Source of the DNA: Symbiodinium natans
Taxonomy: Eukaryota; Sar; Dinophyceae; Suessiales; Symbiodiniaceae
Reading direction: 5' to 3'
Length of the DNA: 64,000 bases
Assembly (NCBI GenBank): GCA_905221605.1
Contig: CAJNDS010002684.1
Coordinates: forward strand, 251,973 to 315,972
A model generated the notes under the pieces. The model did no database searches. It worked only from the letters and a program-made list of their open reading frames with translations, and had not been told where the DNA came from. The position numbers and the translations under genes are program-made. Shown here one piece after another: positions 12,501 to 22,200 of this stretch (position 1 is the stretch's first letter; each line of letters begins with the position of its first letter).

Positions 12501-13373
12501 GTCCGTTGCGTAACAGTCTTTTCCGTAAAGGGTTTGGCCGCTGCCCTCGCACGCTCGAGGATCACCCCCGATACCGGGTACCTTAAAAAGACTCGAAAAC
12601 CAGATTTCCACCCTCAACGACCCAACTCTGACATCCCAGCACTCTCCTGAAGCCCGAGGAAAAGGGCCGGGGCGCTTCCTTGGGAAGATCTCCGGGCAGT
12701 GCCTTCTTTTCCGGCCGGCTTTCGGCAGCTCATTGAGGCCGCTTTGGCAGCTTCTCCAAAAGACATGGTCTGCTAGTACGCTGCAGGGAAACGAGGTGTT
12801 CTGCTCCCTTTGCTGAGTTCAGTAGTGTGTGCTGTGTGCAAGGTATACTGAAATTTTGGATGCCTGGAAAACTTGCCCCCGGTTCAGGTCTGCTGCGAGC
12901 GACTGCCTGGAAACCGTCCTAGCTTTGGACAGCTCCAAAAATACCTGCACAGACTGCGCGACACGAATGGTGAAAGCATGACGCCTACAAGCATGCAAGC
13001 CTGCCCTTTGAATGAGGACCCCAGTCACTCGCAGAAACAGCCTATGGGTCTTTGCAAGTATTGCTCCCAGCTCTCTTGTGTTGGTTTTGCTAGCAGAAGT
13101 GTTGCTGCACCTGTCACCGCACCAGGTAAGCCCTGGGTGCCTACGTCCCCTCTGTTGCGGGATTTCGACCGCAATGCTGTGTTGGCGGTCGGGCCAAATG
13201 GGCTCAGCAACCTGGTAGAGAAAGCCACGGCTTGGAGAATGTCACGGGACCAGGCACGAAGCATGTTCGACTTGAAGATGCTTGCATCTTTGCTGCAGCC
13301 CCGTGGGCTGTGGTGGGCGGTGGTAGGCTGCAGTGGCACCCCTGCAGGTCTACTCACTGCCGCTCCTCAGTGA
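9541..13373 (+). CDS. Tyrosine-kinase-like (TKL) protein kinase, multi-exon
   Basis: Phosphotransferase domain rebuilt from exons in the correct order. There is a possible glycine-loop/beta-3 segment with TFGNSL and GRDVAVLDIRG (9560-9690). Next come an alpha-C-like LEEERVLFAG (9895-9934), beta-4 to hinge VVRILGETDDGQIVNEWAPL (9970-10040), the catalytic loop LLHRDLAARN (11214-11265) and VKLTDFGL with the DFG metal ligand (11625-11664). GTRWMAPES (12108-12134), EIYSFGCFLFELAT (12286-12340), PSFPAGFRQLIEAALA (12702-12750) and CCERLPGNRPSFGQL (12888-12945) complete the C-lobe. The HRDLAARN form of the loop and WMAPE are typical of TK/TKL kinases. The frame then runs on to a stop at 13373, giving a Ser/Pro-rich tail. 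The usual VAxK lysine is not visible in the beta-3 segment (VAVL). The start is not identified; the substrate cannot be inferred. Confidence 0.8.
10748..10820. repeat. 10-12 bp GTTGTGG(G)AAG tandem repeat
   Basis: The unit GTTGTGGAAG, with variants carrying one or two extra bases, is repeated about seven times. It lies in a kinase-gene intron. Confidence 0.85.
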
Positions 13374-14758
13374 TGCAGCCTGTGATGCCTTGCTGCTTGT
13401 CTGTGTGATGTCCTGCATATACATATAGCACCATGCAGGGCTTGGTAAGGGTCTAGAGGAATGGCCGTTGTCTCCCGCAACAAAACTCCCAAACTTGCTC
13501 GGCAAGCAGGTTTTACGTCTCAGCACGTGAATGCCAATGAAAACGGCAATGTGGGGGGGCCAGGGGGGAGGGGGGAGGGGGGCAGAATGTCATCGGTGTG
13601 TGGAGGGGAGTCAGAGGGTCCTAGAAGGAGCTTGCAACGTCTCACGTCACGTCGAAGGCCAACTTGCTAGTCAGTGGTTGTGTTTGCTAGTGTAGCAACG
13701 CCAGTATTGCGCGGCGTGAATCAATGGTGCACTCCGTAGCATTCGTTGAGAGTTCCAAATCAATTGCTTAAAGACTTTGATGCTATTGAAGTTGGGAGAA
13801 GAGACCACATAAAGGCTTAAATCCAACAGTCATTGCATAGGAAAGAACGTCCCGGATGGTCGGCATGCCTTTCTTGCTTTCCCTTGGCGGGAGCTTTCCC
13901 GGCCACGGCTAGGAAAACGTTTTGCGGAGGGGCGGCTTTTCCTTGCTTGGCCTTGGTGACATGTGCAGCCACGGTTCTCCCACAAGAAACACAACCAGGC
14001 AACAACGTGACGACCTCAAATCGCTAAGCATTGGGGTTAGAACGGTTAGAACGGTTAGACACCTCGAAGGAGGCGACTTCGGGAGCCATGTGGGTCTCTC
14101 AGGGTTGGGAGTTGGGTTGCACTGCAGGCTTCAATGACGATGGGTCACCTTAAGCTCAGAATCCCGAAGAGCTCCCAACGCCTTTGAGTCCGTCACCCGC
14201 TTCCACCAGGTTGGATGACATGATCCAGTTCCATCGCACCGGGTGCGGAACCTTGCATATCCAGGCTTGTCATAGTGTCAACACCCTAGTGAGCCTTCTG
14301 GATCTGAAGACTGTGGGTTTCTATATTGCGAGCCAACAAACGCAGATACCAAGCTGCGGTTGTCCATTCACTTGGCGGGGTGTTGAGTCGTTTGGTTCCA
14401 TTGCTTGTATGTTCTTGCAAGGCTTGTGTTCTCAGTGCTTCCACCTGCAGCTGGAGAAATTGGGCATCGAAAAATGTGAACTTCCATTCTTGAAGATTTG
14501 AATTTAGAATCCACATTTGTGTTGAAGATTTCGACATCAGCGAGCAGACACACACACACACACACACACACGCTCAAGGCTGTTGGTTCGAGTGCCTAGG
14601 CGCCAAACGTCACGGGCCAACTCCAACAACCGCTTCTCCTTGCGGCTCTCTGAGCTAGGCCACGTGGTGTTCTGAGCTGCCTCTGAGATCTTGGGATTTG
14701 TTGGGATTTGGGTGTTTTTTTGAAGGGTGATTTCGTGATTTCGCACGTTGTAGTCCTT
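13374..14758. other. Intergenic stretch with G-tract and (CA)12 microsatellite
   Basis: A run of G6-G7 tracts lies at 13551-13583 and a (CA)12 repeat at 14548-14571. No conserved peptide was recognised. Upstream exons of the oxygenase gene that follows may be hidden here. Confidence 0.5.
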
Positions 14759-15096
14759 AATTGTAAACGCTTGCGCGCGCCGCCTCGGCAGCCGGGCCGG
14801 CCCCAGGACAGGAAAGGAGGAAAGAGGGTTTCGCAAAAAAAGGGGAGGAAGGGCAGAGGGGTCAAAGGGGGGGTGGGGGGGGGGGGGTGGGGGGGGGGTG
14901 GGGGGGGGGGTTGGGGGGGGTGGGGGGGTGGGGGGGGGGTGGGGGTGGGGGTGGGGGGGGTGGGTGGGGCGATTGGGGCGGGTCCCGCAGGGCCGGGGGG
15001 GGAGGGGGGGTGGCGTCTGGCGTCTGGGGGGAAGGCCCGATCCGGGTCTGCTTGTTCCAGACGCTTCTCAGCAGGAAGCCGAAACGAACAAGAGGC
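14759..15096 (+). mobile_element. Dispersed hairpin-ended element, copy A
   Basis: The left end reads ATTGTAAACGCTTGCGCG then CCGCCTCGGC. The right end reads GATCCGGGTCTGCTTGTTCC, CAGACGCTTCTC and a GGAAGCCG motif. The same ends recur at 16.5, 32.0 and 38.1 kb. Between the ends is a long G-rich tract (14867-14960) with runs of up to 11 G. It carries no coding capacity, so it is a short non-autonomous element. It sits just upstream of an oxygenase exon. Confidence 0.7.
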
Positions 15097-15145
15097 AAGC
15101 CTGCCCATGTCCCGCTTTCAAGTTCGGCACTCGGGGTCTCAATAG

Positions 15146-15957
15146 GCTATGAGCCCTTCCTGCGGGCCCTGGTCGAGGAGGTCGTCTCGCCATTGTTTGC
15201 CCGGCTGCAGGACCTGAACGGGTTGGGAGAGAGGTTTTTGTTTGTGCTTTACCTGAAGATGTTTGGGTTTTTTTGATGGTGGGAGCTCTGCTGCCTTTGA
15301 GTTTAAAGACATCTGACCCTCAGGAAGGCAACTTCAAGCTCGCATACCGGCATGGGCACACCGTGCAGCGTGTGCACGATGATGCCCTGGAGAAATCCCC
15401 ACTGCCTGGAAGCAACCGTGGGTCCCTCCACACCGACGACAGTGACGTGACAGTGAATGCCCGTTGGCCGAACATGGGTCGAACACTTGACCCGGCAGAA
15501 CCCATATGTAACAGTGTCAGGTATGACAAACCCAAGATTGTTGAGGAGAAGCTTTCTTGAGTGGGGTTTAGGAAGGGGTTAGGGTGCTTCCCTGTAGCGC
15601 GTCGTCGTCAAGCTATGTCAGGTTATGTCGGGTTCAGGTGTGTGAATCCGGACCCTGCAGGTCAACATTGGCGGAGACTGGGAGGGTGGTGGCCTCAAAT
15701 TCTTTGAGGAAAACACCGAGACGCCTGCCTTTGTCTTGCCCCAAGCGAAGGGTCAGGCCTTCCTACATTACGGGAAACTTCGGCACCAGGCATGGAATGC
15801 TGAAATCCTTTGAGAGAGCTGAAGGGTGCCACGAGGTGCCAGTAGTGCCGACCTGGAATTCTCTGCTATGCGCCAGGCTGGGCTGCTGACAGCAGGCTAT
15901 CGCTTCAATCTGGTGATCTGGTGCGACATTGTGCAGTGTGCGCCTGATCGGATCTAG
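15146..15957 (+). CDS. 2-oxoglutarate/Fe(II)-dependent oxygenase, prolyl-4-hydroxylase type
   Basis: Hydroxylates a protein or small substrate using Fe(II), O2 and 2-oxoglutarate. The exon at 15146 carries GYEPFLRALVEEVVSPLFAR, the helix before the jelly-roll core. 15326-15452 carries FKLAYRHGH and then LHTDDSDVT, whose HxD pair supplies two iron ligands. 15661-15789 carries NIGGDWEGGGLKFFEE and GQAFLHYGKLRHQ, whose last His is the third iron ligand. 15877-15957 carries AGYRFNLVIWC, whose Arg should hold 2-oxoglutarate, and ends in TAG. Introns: GT-AG between 15452 and 15661; GC-AG between 15789 and 15877. With these two introns removed the frame is continuous and the motif order is that of the family. 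More N- or C-terminal exons may exist. The substrate is unknown. Confidence 0.82.
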
Positions 15958-16088
15958 GGTGTCAAAAAGTGGTTCAGATGCGTTCAGGTGTGTGTTCCAT
16001 TGTGCTTCTTTGTACAGCTGCTTTCCATGAAAAGATGAACAAGTCAGCGTCCATGCAGAGGCTTTCCGAAGCGCCTTGCCTAGCATGA

Positions 16089-16289
16089 GGTTGTTCACGA
16101 CATTCACGAAGCACTTCGGGTCTCTTCGTGTGTCGGCCCAAGCCCCAAATCTTGAAGCACGGACCGTCCCTAACCAATGAGCCTGACCTTTCCATTGACG
16201 GAGAAGAGCAGATGGAGTCCAGCAATGCAGTAGAACAAGCAAACGTTGTGCTTCAAAGGGCAACTGAAGTTTCTACACGACAAGACTGA
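16089..16289 (+). other. Candidate exon, acidic, unknown
   Basis: A 66-codon frame with no ATG at its start ends in TGA at 16287-16289. Its C-terminal half is acidic and polar (contains NEPDLSIDGEEQMESSNAVE). It could be a terminal exon, but there is no family match and chance is a fair alternative. Confidence 0.2.
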
Positions 16290-16466
16290 GCACATCAAAC
16301 ATGGGGCCACTTAGTGTCCCAAGTGCGCAGCGTCTCATGCGGCTGCTCTTCTTCTCTCCAGCTTGTGCTTTGGCGCTCTCGGTGACCCCGGCTGAGAGCT
16401 CCGAGGCTTGGCACATAAAACCCATAAATCATCGCTTAAGCTCTTAAGCTGACACGGAGGAAGGAT

Positions 16467-16798
16467 AATTGTAAACGCTTGCGCGTGCCGCCTCGGCAGC
16501 CGGGCCGGCCCCAGGACAGGAAAGGTTTCGCAAAAAAAGGGGAGGAAGGGCAGTGGGGTTAGAGGGGGGGGTGGGGGGGGGGTGGCGGGGGGGGGTGGAG
16601 GGTGGGGGCCCTGTAGGAGCCACCGACAGGCGGGACCCTCCACAGCCAAGGGATTGGGGGGGGGATCCCACAGGGCAGGGGGGGGGCGGGGGGTGGCGTC
16701 ACAAAATTTTGCATGGGGAAGGGTTGGGTTAGGGGGAAGGAGGCCCGATCCGGGTCTGTTCCAGACGCTTCTCGGCAGGAAGCCGAGGCGAACAAAGC
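16467..16798 (+). mobile_element. Dispersed hairpin-ended element, copy B
   Basis: The left end ATTGTAAACGCTTGCG, CCGCCTCGGCAGCC and a GGCCCCAGGACAGG block are shared with copy A. The right end has GATCCGGGTCTGTTCCAG then CTCGGCAGGAAGCCGAGGCG. A G-rich interior (16561-16700) differs in length from copy A. CGCCTCGGC near one end and GCCGAGGCG near the other can pair. Confidence 0.72.
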
Positions 16799-16928
16799 TG
16801 CAAGAAGGAGCATCAAGTCCTGATCAGCCGTGGGTTAAGGGATTCGGGACAATATATGCAGCGGGCCTGACATCTCTTGAAAAATCCTTGGCCCATACAC
16901 CAGATGTCCAGAGGCATCGGACTTGACA

Positions 16929-16972
16929 GGTACTTCAACCTGCGTCACCTGGACCGCGTGCTCGCGAGCTGA
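16929..16972 (+). other. Candidate short terminal exon
   Basis: After an AG acceptor at 16927-16928 the frame reads YFNLRHLDRVLAS and stops at TGA 16970-16972. It looks like the last exon of the gene upstream of the M16 protease, but no family is recognised. Confidence 0.25.
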
Positions 16973-17210
16973 CGAGGCAGGTTTTCCTGCCACTTACTGC
17001 CGGCATCTGGGAGAGTACTGGAGCGTACACAGGCAACACTTGACAAGGGTTCGGGGTTCGACGGAAGGGAACCTCGCACTTGGATGTATAGACTTGGATC
17101 CATGCATACTGCACACGTCTGCACACTGTCCGAGTCCCTTTGCAAGGCGTGCGTGGGCCTCTGTAGTGGCATGGGGCTCACTGGCTTCACGTGGGAGGAC
17201 GGAAGCTGCA

Positions 17211-19835
17211 ATGCCCCTCAGTGTGGCGGAAGCAGTGGAGGTGCCCCGTGCTAACGAACTCTCCCCATGGAATAAGCCGCGCAACTACAGAGCATGTACG
17301 CTAGCAAACGGTTTGTCAATCCTGCTGGTCTCAGACATGGAGACGAGCAAGATGGAGGCTGCCTTGACTGCAGGATTTGGACAGTTTGACGACCCGCCCG
17401 AAACTTCCGGTGTGGCCCACCTTACGGAACACCTGCTGCTCTCCAGTCCGGGTCCAAACGGGACAGACGCCGACTCCCTCGAGTCATGGTTGGAAGCGCA
17501 TGACGGAGACTCCAATGGCTTTACTGCTTTTGACGATGCTCTCTTTACTGTCTCGGCAAGCATGGAGGAGTGGCGGTCCGCCCTGGTCCGCTTTGCACAT
17601 TGTTTCAGGCAAGCAGGAAGCCAGGATTCTCGCTTCCAAGCTGGAGCTGTGAAACGCGAAGTGTTGCGAGTTGACGATGAGCTGAAGGACGGGCCATCTT
17701 CAGCAGTAAGGAACCTGCAACTTTTACGCCGCCGAGCGGTCTCCGACCATCCCTTCCAACGTTTTGGCCCAGGCAGCTTGAGGACTTTGCTTCCCAGAGG
17801 TCAAGGGCATCAGGACTTGGTAGAGCTAGGCAAGCTTTGCCAAACCTTCTTCGAAAACCATGTCTCTGCCAAGTCAGCAACTCTTGCGGTGGTTGCAGCT
17901 GTGCCTTTGGCAGAGCTCGAAGAGGCCGTTTCCTCCGCCTTCCAAAGCATTTCCGTCCAGCCTGGTCCCACTCGCAGTGTGGTTCCTGACCCCCTGCCGC
18001 GAGTTCAGAGATCCACGGAGGTATTGATACCCCCATGCTTCCTCGTGGATGTCGCAGCGAATCCAGCTGTTAGCTTGACCTGGAGCATACCGTTTGCAGA
18101 TGCCTCGAAGGCAGTTTCTTTCCGTGCCTCGAAGCCTCAAGTTGTCTTGTCGCACTTGATTGCCCACCAGGGTCCTGGATCCCTTTCAGCTTGGTTGAGG
18201 AAGCAAGGCTGGGTCTCAGACAGTTTGGGTCCTAAAGTTTCTGCCCAAACGCGCTTCATTACGGAGTCGTTTGCTCTGTGGGAGGTGAAGGTCCGGCTTT
18301 CACCCCGAGGCCTGGCTCACTGGCGCGATGTGGTCGCTGCAGTGTTCGGCCTCCTTGCGGCTTTCAGAAAGCCAAGCCAAAGAGAAAACAGAGACAACAA
18401 CCTCAGGAGCCGAGACATCCGAGACCAAAGAGGCAGCGGAGAAGGAGGACGTCCTGAGGCCTTGCGAGAAGCGGCCGACGAGGTCTCGGCCTTGGCCGAC
18501 GTGGCCTGGCGCTTTCCTCCCCGCCCTCCGCTTGCCCAGGAGCTGGCATTGGACATGCGATCGGCCCCGCGTCCGGCGGCCTTTGTCAGTGCATCTCGCC
18601 GCATTTTCTCTGCAGAGGAGTGGGATGCGAGCAGATCCTGGACAAACAAAGATGAGACGGAGAAGGCGGCTCGCTTCACAAGTGCTGCTGCTCGACAGCA
18701 GTCCTCAGAAGAAGCGAAGGGCATGCTCGAGCGTCTCGTCCCTGAGCTCGCCCGAGTTACGGTCTTTAGCACCCCGGGAGCGGACATCAGTGACATCAGT
18801 GACATCAGTGACAGCAGTGACAGCCGTGACATCAGGCGCATGCGAGATGCAGATCTGGGGCTCGAGTATGGCGAGCTGAGCGTATCTCCTTTGCTGCGTA
18901 AGAAGTGGATGTCAGCTTCCGAAACTCCAGCCCCGTGGTGGCGAAGGCCCGCTTGGAATCAGTATCTGTCCAACGCTGAGAAGATTCGAAGGCCTTCTTT
19001 GCTGGAGCCTGGCAGATCTGACATGGGGAAGCCGAATTCGAAGGTGAATGGTGTTTATTGGTCTGACAGCTGTCGCCCAATTCTAATGCAACTGCCAGAT
19101 TTCCAAACAGCCCCAAGGTTGGTGTGGAATGTGCCTGGCTGCATCTACGTGTCAGGACAGTTCAACGAATTGGTTGTTCCTCTAGGCGAGGAGCCACTTG
19201 TGACCTTGACTCTGTGGCTGCCTGCAGCTCGTGTTGCAGAGGCATCTTTGAAGCAACGTGCTGCGGGGCGTGTGTGGTTGAAGTCGCTGCAGTCTGAGTT
19301 GGAGAGTCCATTTTACGCCGCCGCGCTTGCAGGCTGCCGGTGGGAAGTTGCCTTCTTCACCAGTTCAGACAGTTCAGGCTCACAAGCAGGGATGCGGCTC
19401 TGCTTTCAAGGGTACTGCGACAACCTCATTGCCTTTGTGCCGGATGCCATCAGATCCATTGTGGCGCATGTTGGCCCTTCCTCTGCCAGCCTGGAATCCG
19501 TGCGAAGCCTCGCTGTTGCGGAGGTACCAAGGCGGAAGGAAGGTGATGAGCTGGTTGCCTGCCTTAAACGACTGGAAATCTCAGACATTCAGGATGAGGT
19601 CGAGGCCTTGTGGACGAGTGTGTCAGACTCCTTTGGATCCTCCCAAGCCCTGGTTGCTGGAGCTCTGGAGCCAGACAAAGCCACCAAACTTGTCCGAGAT
19701 GCAGTCGGGCTTCTTCCGCTCCGTTTGCTTGGCCGAGAAAGACCTTTGAGCGATTCAGGACGGTTGCCTCCAGCAGTTCTGATGCGTCGGCCCTCCTGGC
19801 AAGGACCGTGTACTGACAAAAGCTGTCTTGTCTAA
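17211..19835 (+). CDS. M16 insulinase/nardilysin-like metalloprotease, single exon
   Basis: Zinc peptidase of the insulin-degrading-enzyme class. ATG 17211 is the first ATG in a frame that stays open to 19835 (874 residues). The inverted zinc motif HLTEH is at residues 70-74 (His70, Glu73, His74). The third ligand is provided by KREVLRVDDEL, with Glu157 at the IDE Glu189 position and Glu150 at IDE Glu182. LANGLSILLVSD starts domain 1. LSHLIAHQGPGSLSAWLR matches the conserved end of domain 2. A Ser/Asp/Ile repeat (18781-18830) and a charged insert (about residues 395-440) look like loops. A domain-3/4 region follows, containing ASLKQRAAGRVWLK and FYAAALAGCRWEV. The chain is shorter than IDE (about 1,000). 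No clear signal peptide. The frame is open upstream to 16923 without ATG. It stands out as the only long intron-free gene in the window. Confidence 0.9.
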   Translation: MPLSVAEAVEVPRANELSPWNKPRNYRACTLANGLSILLVSDMETSKMEAALTAGFGQFDDPPETSGVAHLTEHLLLSSPGPNGTDADSLESWLEAHDGDSNGFTAFDDALFTVSASMEEWRSALVRFAHCFRQAGSQDSRFQAGAVKREVLRVDDELKDGPSSAVRNLQLLRRRAVSDHPFQRFGPGSLRTLLPRGQGHQDLVELGKLCQTFFENHVSAKSATLAVVAAVPLAELEEAVSSAFQSISVQPGPTRSVVPDPLPRVQRSTEVLIPPCFLVDVAANPAVSLTWSIPFADASKAVSFRASKPQVVLSHLIAHQGPGSLSAWLRKQGWVSDSLGPKVSAQTRFITESFALWEVKVRLSPRGLAHWRDVVAAVFGLLAAFRKPSQRENRDNNLRSRDIRDQRGSGEGGRPEALREAADEVSALADVAWRFPPRPPLAQELALDMRSAPRPAAFVSASRRIFSAEEWDASRSWTNKDETEKAARFTSAAARQQSSEEAKGMLERLVPELARVTVFSTPGADISDISDISDSSDSRDIRRMRDADLGLEYGELSVSPLLRKKWMSASETPAPWWRRPAWNQYLSNAEKIRRPSLLEPGRSDMGKPNSKVNGVYWSDSCRPILMQLPDFQTAPRLVWNVPGCIYVSGQFNELVVPLGEEPLVTLTLWLPAARVAEASLKQRAAGRVWLKSLQSELESPFYAAALAGCRWEVAFFTSSDSSGSQAGMRLCFQGYCDNLIAFVPDAIRSIVAHVGPSSASLESVRSLAVAEVPRRKEGDELVACLKRLEISDIQDEVEALWTSVSDSFGSSQALVAGALEPDKATKLVRDAVGLLPLRLLGRERPLSDSGRLPPAVLMRRPSWQGPCTDKSCLV

Positions 19836-20898
19836 CAAAGGATCCTTTGAAAGGGTGTAAAGGGTCAAGTTCGGGTCATGGTTCGGATGAGGACCAGTTG
19901 CGCAGAGTTTGTGCTTGGCTTCCGGGCTACCCGAACTGCTGGACGTGTGTGGCCGCACTTGGCGATGATTGCAAAAGCCAGGCTGATCTGCCATGTGGTC
20001 AACATCGCTACCTTGTCAAGCTGGTCGTATGCTACGTGCCGTCGCCAACAAGGAGCTGTCCGGTTGCCCTCAAAGCCCTACACCCATGTACTTCGGATCC
20101 AACTTGGCGTGGTCTCATGTGCAACCCCAAAGCACTGCACGCAGTTCAGTTCCAGTGCCGCTGCATTGAATGAAAGGTTTCTGTCGTGGCTTTCGACTGA
20201 ATGGACGTTTACTTTGCCAGCCTCCTCGTGTAGCGACCCTTTGGCTTGACTCTGGATTGTTTTCGTTTGCGCATGCCCAACAAGCTCTTCAGCGACTACG
20301 TGACTACGTGACTACGTGACGAAGCCTTACAAGAGCTTCAGAGAACCACGTGAAAAAGTGCCGCCATTCGTTGTGCGTACTTCTGCTCAACATCAGGGCC
20401 CTGGAGCTTGAGCGTTTTCCAGCATCATGTGCACAGCGCCATGCTCGCGGGGAATGTTGCGCCGGTCTATTGGTGTCAGGGTTACCCCCAAACCGCCAAG
20501 CCGACCAAGCACGACTTCGGAACCCAAAGCCCCAATAGGTCGTAAACATTCGCAAGTAAATCCCAAGAGTAAGAACAAGTTTTTCTGCCCATCAGGAGCT
20601 GAAGGGTCGAGATGGGCCGATCTTCAAGTTCTTTCAACATGTCTAAGGATGTTTAAGGTTTAGGGCGCAGGGTTAGTTCAAGATTGGCACCCCTTTGCCT
20701 CTGCCTCTGAATCAAGCTGTGCTGCGAAGCGGTACAGCTAGGGAGTGCTAAAGTTCCTACTGCTGTCCTTGGACATTTTTGGACCACGTGAGGTTCTTCA
20801 AGCACATTCTCAAAGCAGCCCGCTCGTGCAACCACACACACACACACACACACACACAAGGACACAGAGACACACGTTTAGACATTGTCTTCCCTTAG
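19836..20898. other. Intergenic stretch with short tandem repeats
   Basis: An octamer GACTACGT is repeated about three times (20294-20320), and a (CA)n run lies at 20834-20860. Open frames here have no recognisable domain. Confidence 0.45.
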
Positions 20899-21063
20899 CC
20901 AATCCCAGTGCTACAAAGGGAGCGGGAGACCGTACGAGCTTCCAGTTTCCATGGCATTGGGGACCTCATGGAGCGAGATGCGAGGATTGAGCCGGTTGAT
21001 CAGCGACTTGCCTTGAGAAACGTGCGTTTTGTGGATTGGAGGTTTCTGCCTTTGGGCAAGTAG
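20899..21063 (+). other. Candidate terminal exon, unknown
   Basis: A 54-codon frame without a starting ATG ends in TAG. Its composition is that of a real protein, rich in charged residues, e.g. HGIGDLMERDARIEPVDQRL. An AG acceptor lies at 20906-20907. No family is recognised. Confidence 0.3.
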
Positions 21064-22140
21064 GGTCGCAGCAGGGTTTTGCGTGGTGGAGGAGTCGGGG
21101 GAGGGGGCAAGCATCTTGACTGCTCGTTTTGTCCGTTTCCTGAGCCGCATCGACCCTAGGACACCATAAGCTTTACAAGAACCTAGGTCGAAACTTTCGC
21201 TTTTCTTCCAATCCAAGGGACCTGTCGGACTAGCAAAGGCTTCCTTTTCAACTCCTTTGCTTCTTCAGTCTATGGATGTTCGGAAGCCTTGAACTCGGAA
21301 ACAGAAGTTCTGGAGCACGAAAACATCCCATGGCCCTAAGAGTTCAGGCGCTTCACGTGCTACAGTAGCCCTTTGAAGCCCTGACCTCAAACGTTTGGAG
21401 CTTCAACTTAGCTTGAACCGAGGCGGTGCACCACAATCATCTTGAGAGGCTTGAATAGGTGCGGCGGGGCGGGCCCCGGGCTTTTCACGGTTTCCGAGGA
21501 CCCAAAGCCAGGTTGTCAAGGTGGGATTTAGTACTATTTGGGTTCTTTGACTTGACTTTGAAAGGAGGTCATTGTCATGAATTGTGGTGAAGGAAGGTGT
21601 AGATGCACAGAGTTGACGGACAGAACCACTTTCCACAGTGCATGCGCGACGCTGACAAATTAAATGGAATGTCGTCTAAGAAGTAGTTCCGTTTATCCCC
21701 TCCTCTTCCTTATGAGCTCTTCCTTACGATGGCCAGGCAAGTCACTAGAGAGATGATGACGGCGTTGCTGCTGCTTCTCTGAATTTTTTGAGCCAGTGGC
21801 TGCTGATTTGCAGAATTCCTCGTTTCAGATCTGTTTCGATCTTGATTGGCCTTGTTATGTGCTTGTGCCGTGCCTGTTTTAGGATCAGGTGCGAACCCTG
21901 GGCCTCCAGTAAGGGCCCTAAGCTTCTGCTTTTGGTCTCCCAGGAATGACACAGCACCTCGTTCCTGGGAAAGGTCCAGGCCCCGTTCCTGGTGAAATGT
22001 TTCGGGTTTGGAGAGAGCTTTCCACTACGCTTTGAGGAGCTATTTCGGGCTCGGGCCAGCAGACTTGAAGCCCCAGGAAGCCCAGAGAGCCCCAGGATCC
22101 AGAGAGCTCTAGGTGGTCTAAGATAGTGCTGCCACGACAG

Positions 22141-22200
22141 GTATGATTACATCTATGTTCCGTGGACAACGGATGGTACATCTAATATTGGCTTGGCGCT
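22141..22200 (+). CDS. Exon like Mei2-type C-terminal RNA-recognition motif
   Basis: Directly after an AG acceptor (22139-22140) the frame reads YDYIYVPWTTDGTSNIGLAL. This fits the Mei2-like RRM consensus, in which an aromatic-Asp-hydrophobic block (YDFxYLP) is followed by a Cys/Asn-hydrophobic-Gly turn before VNF. Mei2-like RNA-binding proteins are numerous in dinoflagellates (known from the group). Flanking exons of the same domain were not found. 21,729-21,770 reads TMARQVTREMMTALLL, vaguely like the first helix of this domain, but that is weak. It could be a solitary or decayed exon. Confidence 0.42.

Noticed and set aside
17161-17185. Weak resemblance to a relict spliced leader upstream of the M16 ATG
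   Set aside because: Only about 12 of 22 positions agree with one gap; it cannot support a retroposition claim.
16923-17210. Upstream extension of the M16 protease frame by 96 codons
   Set aside because: It begins without ATG and its composition is unlike a targeting peptide; the first ATG is at 17211. It may be 5' untranslated or intron sequence.
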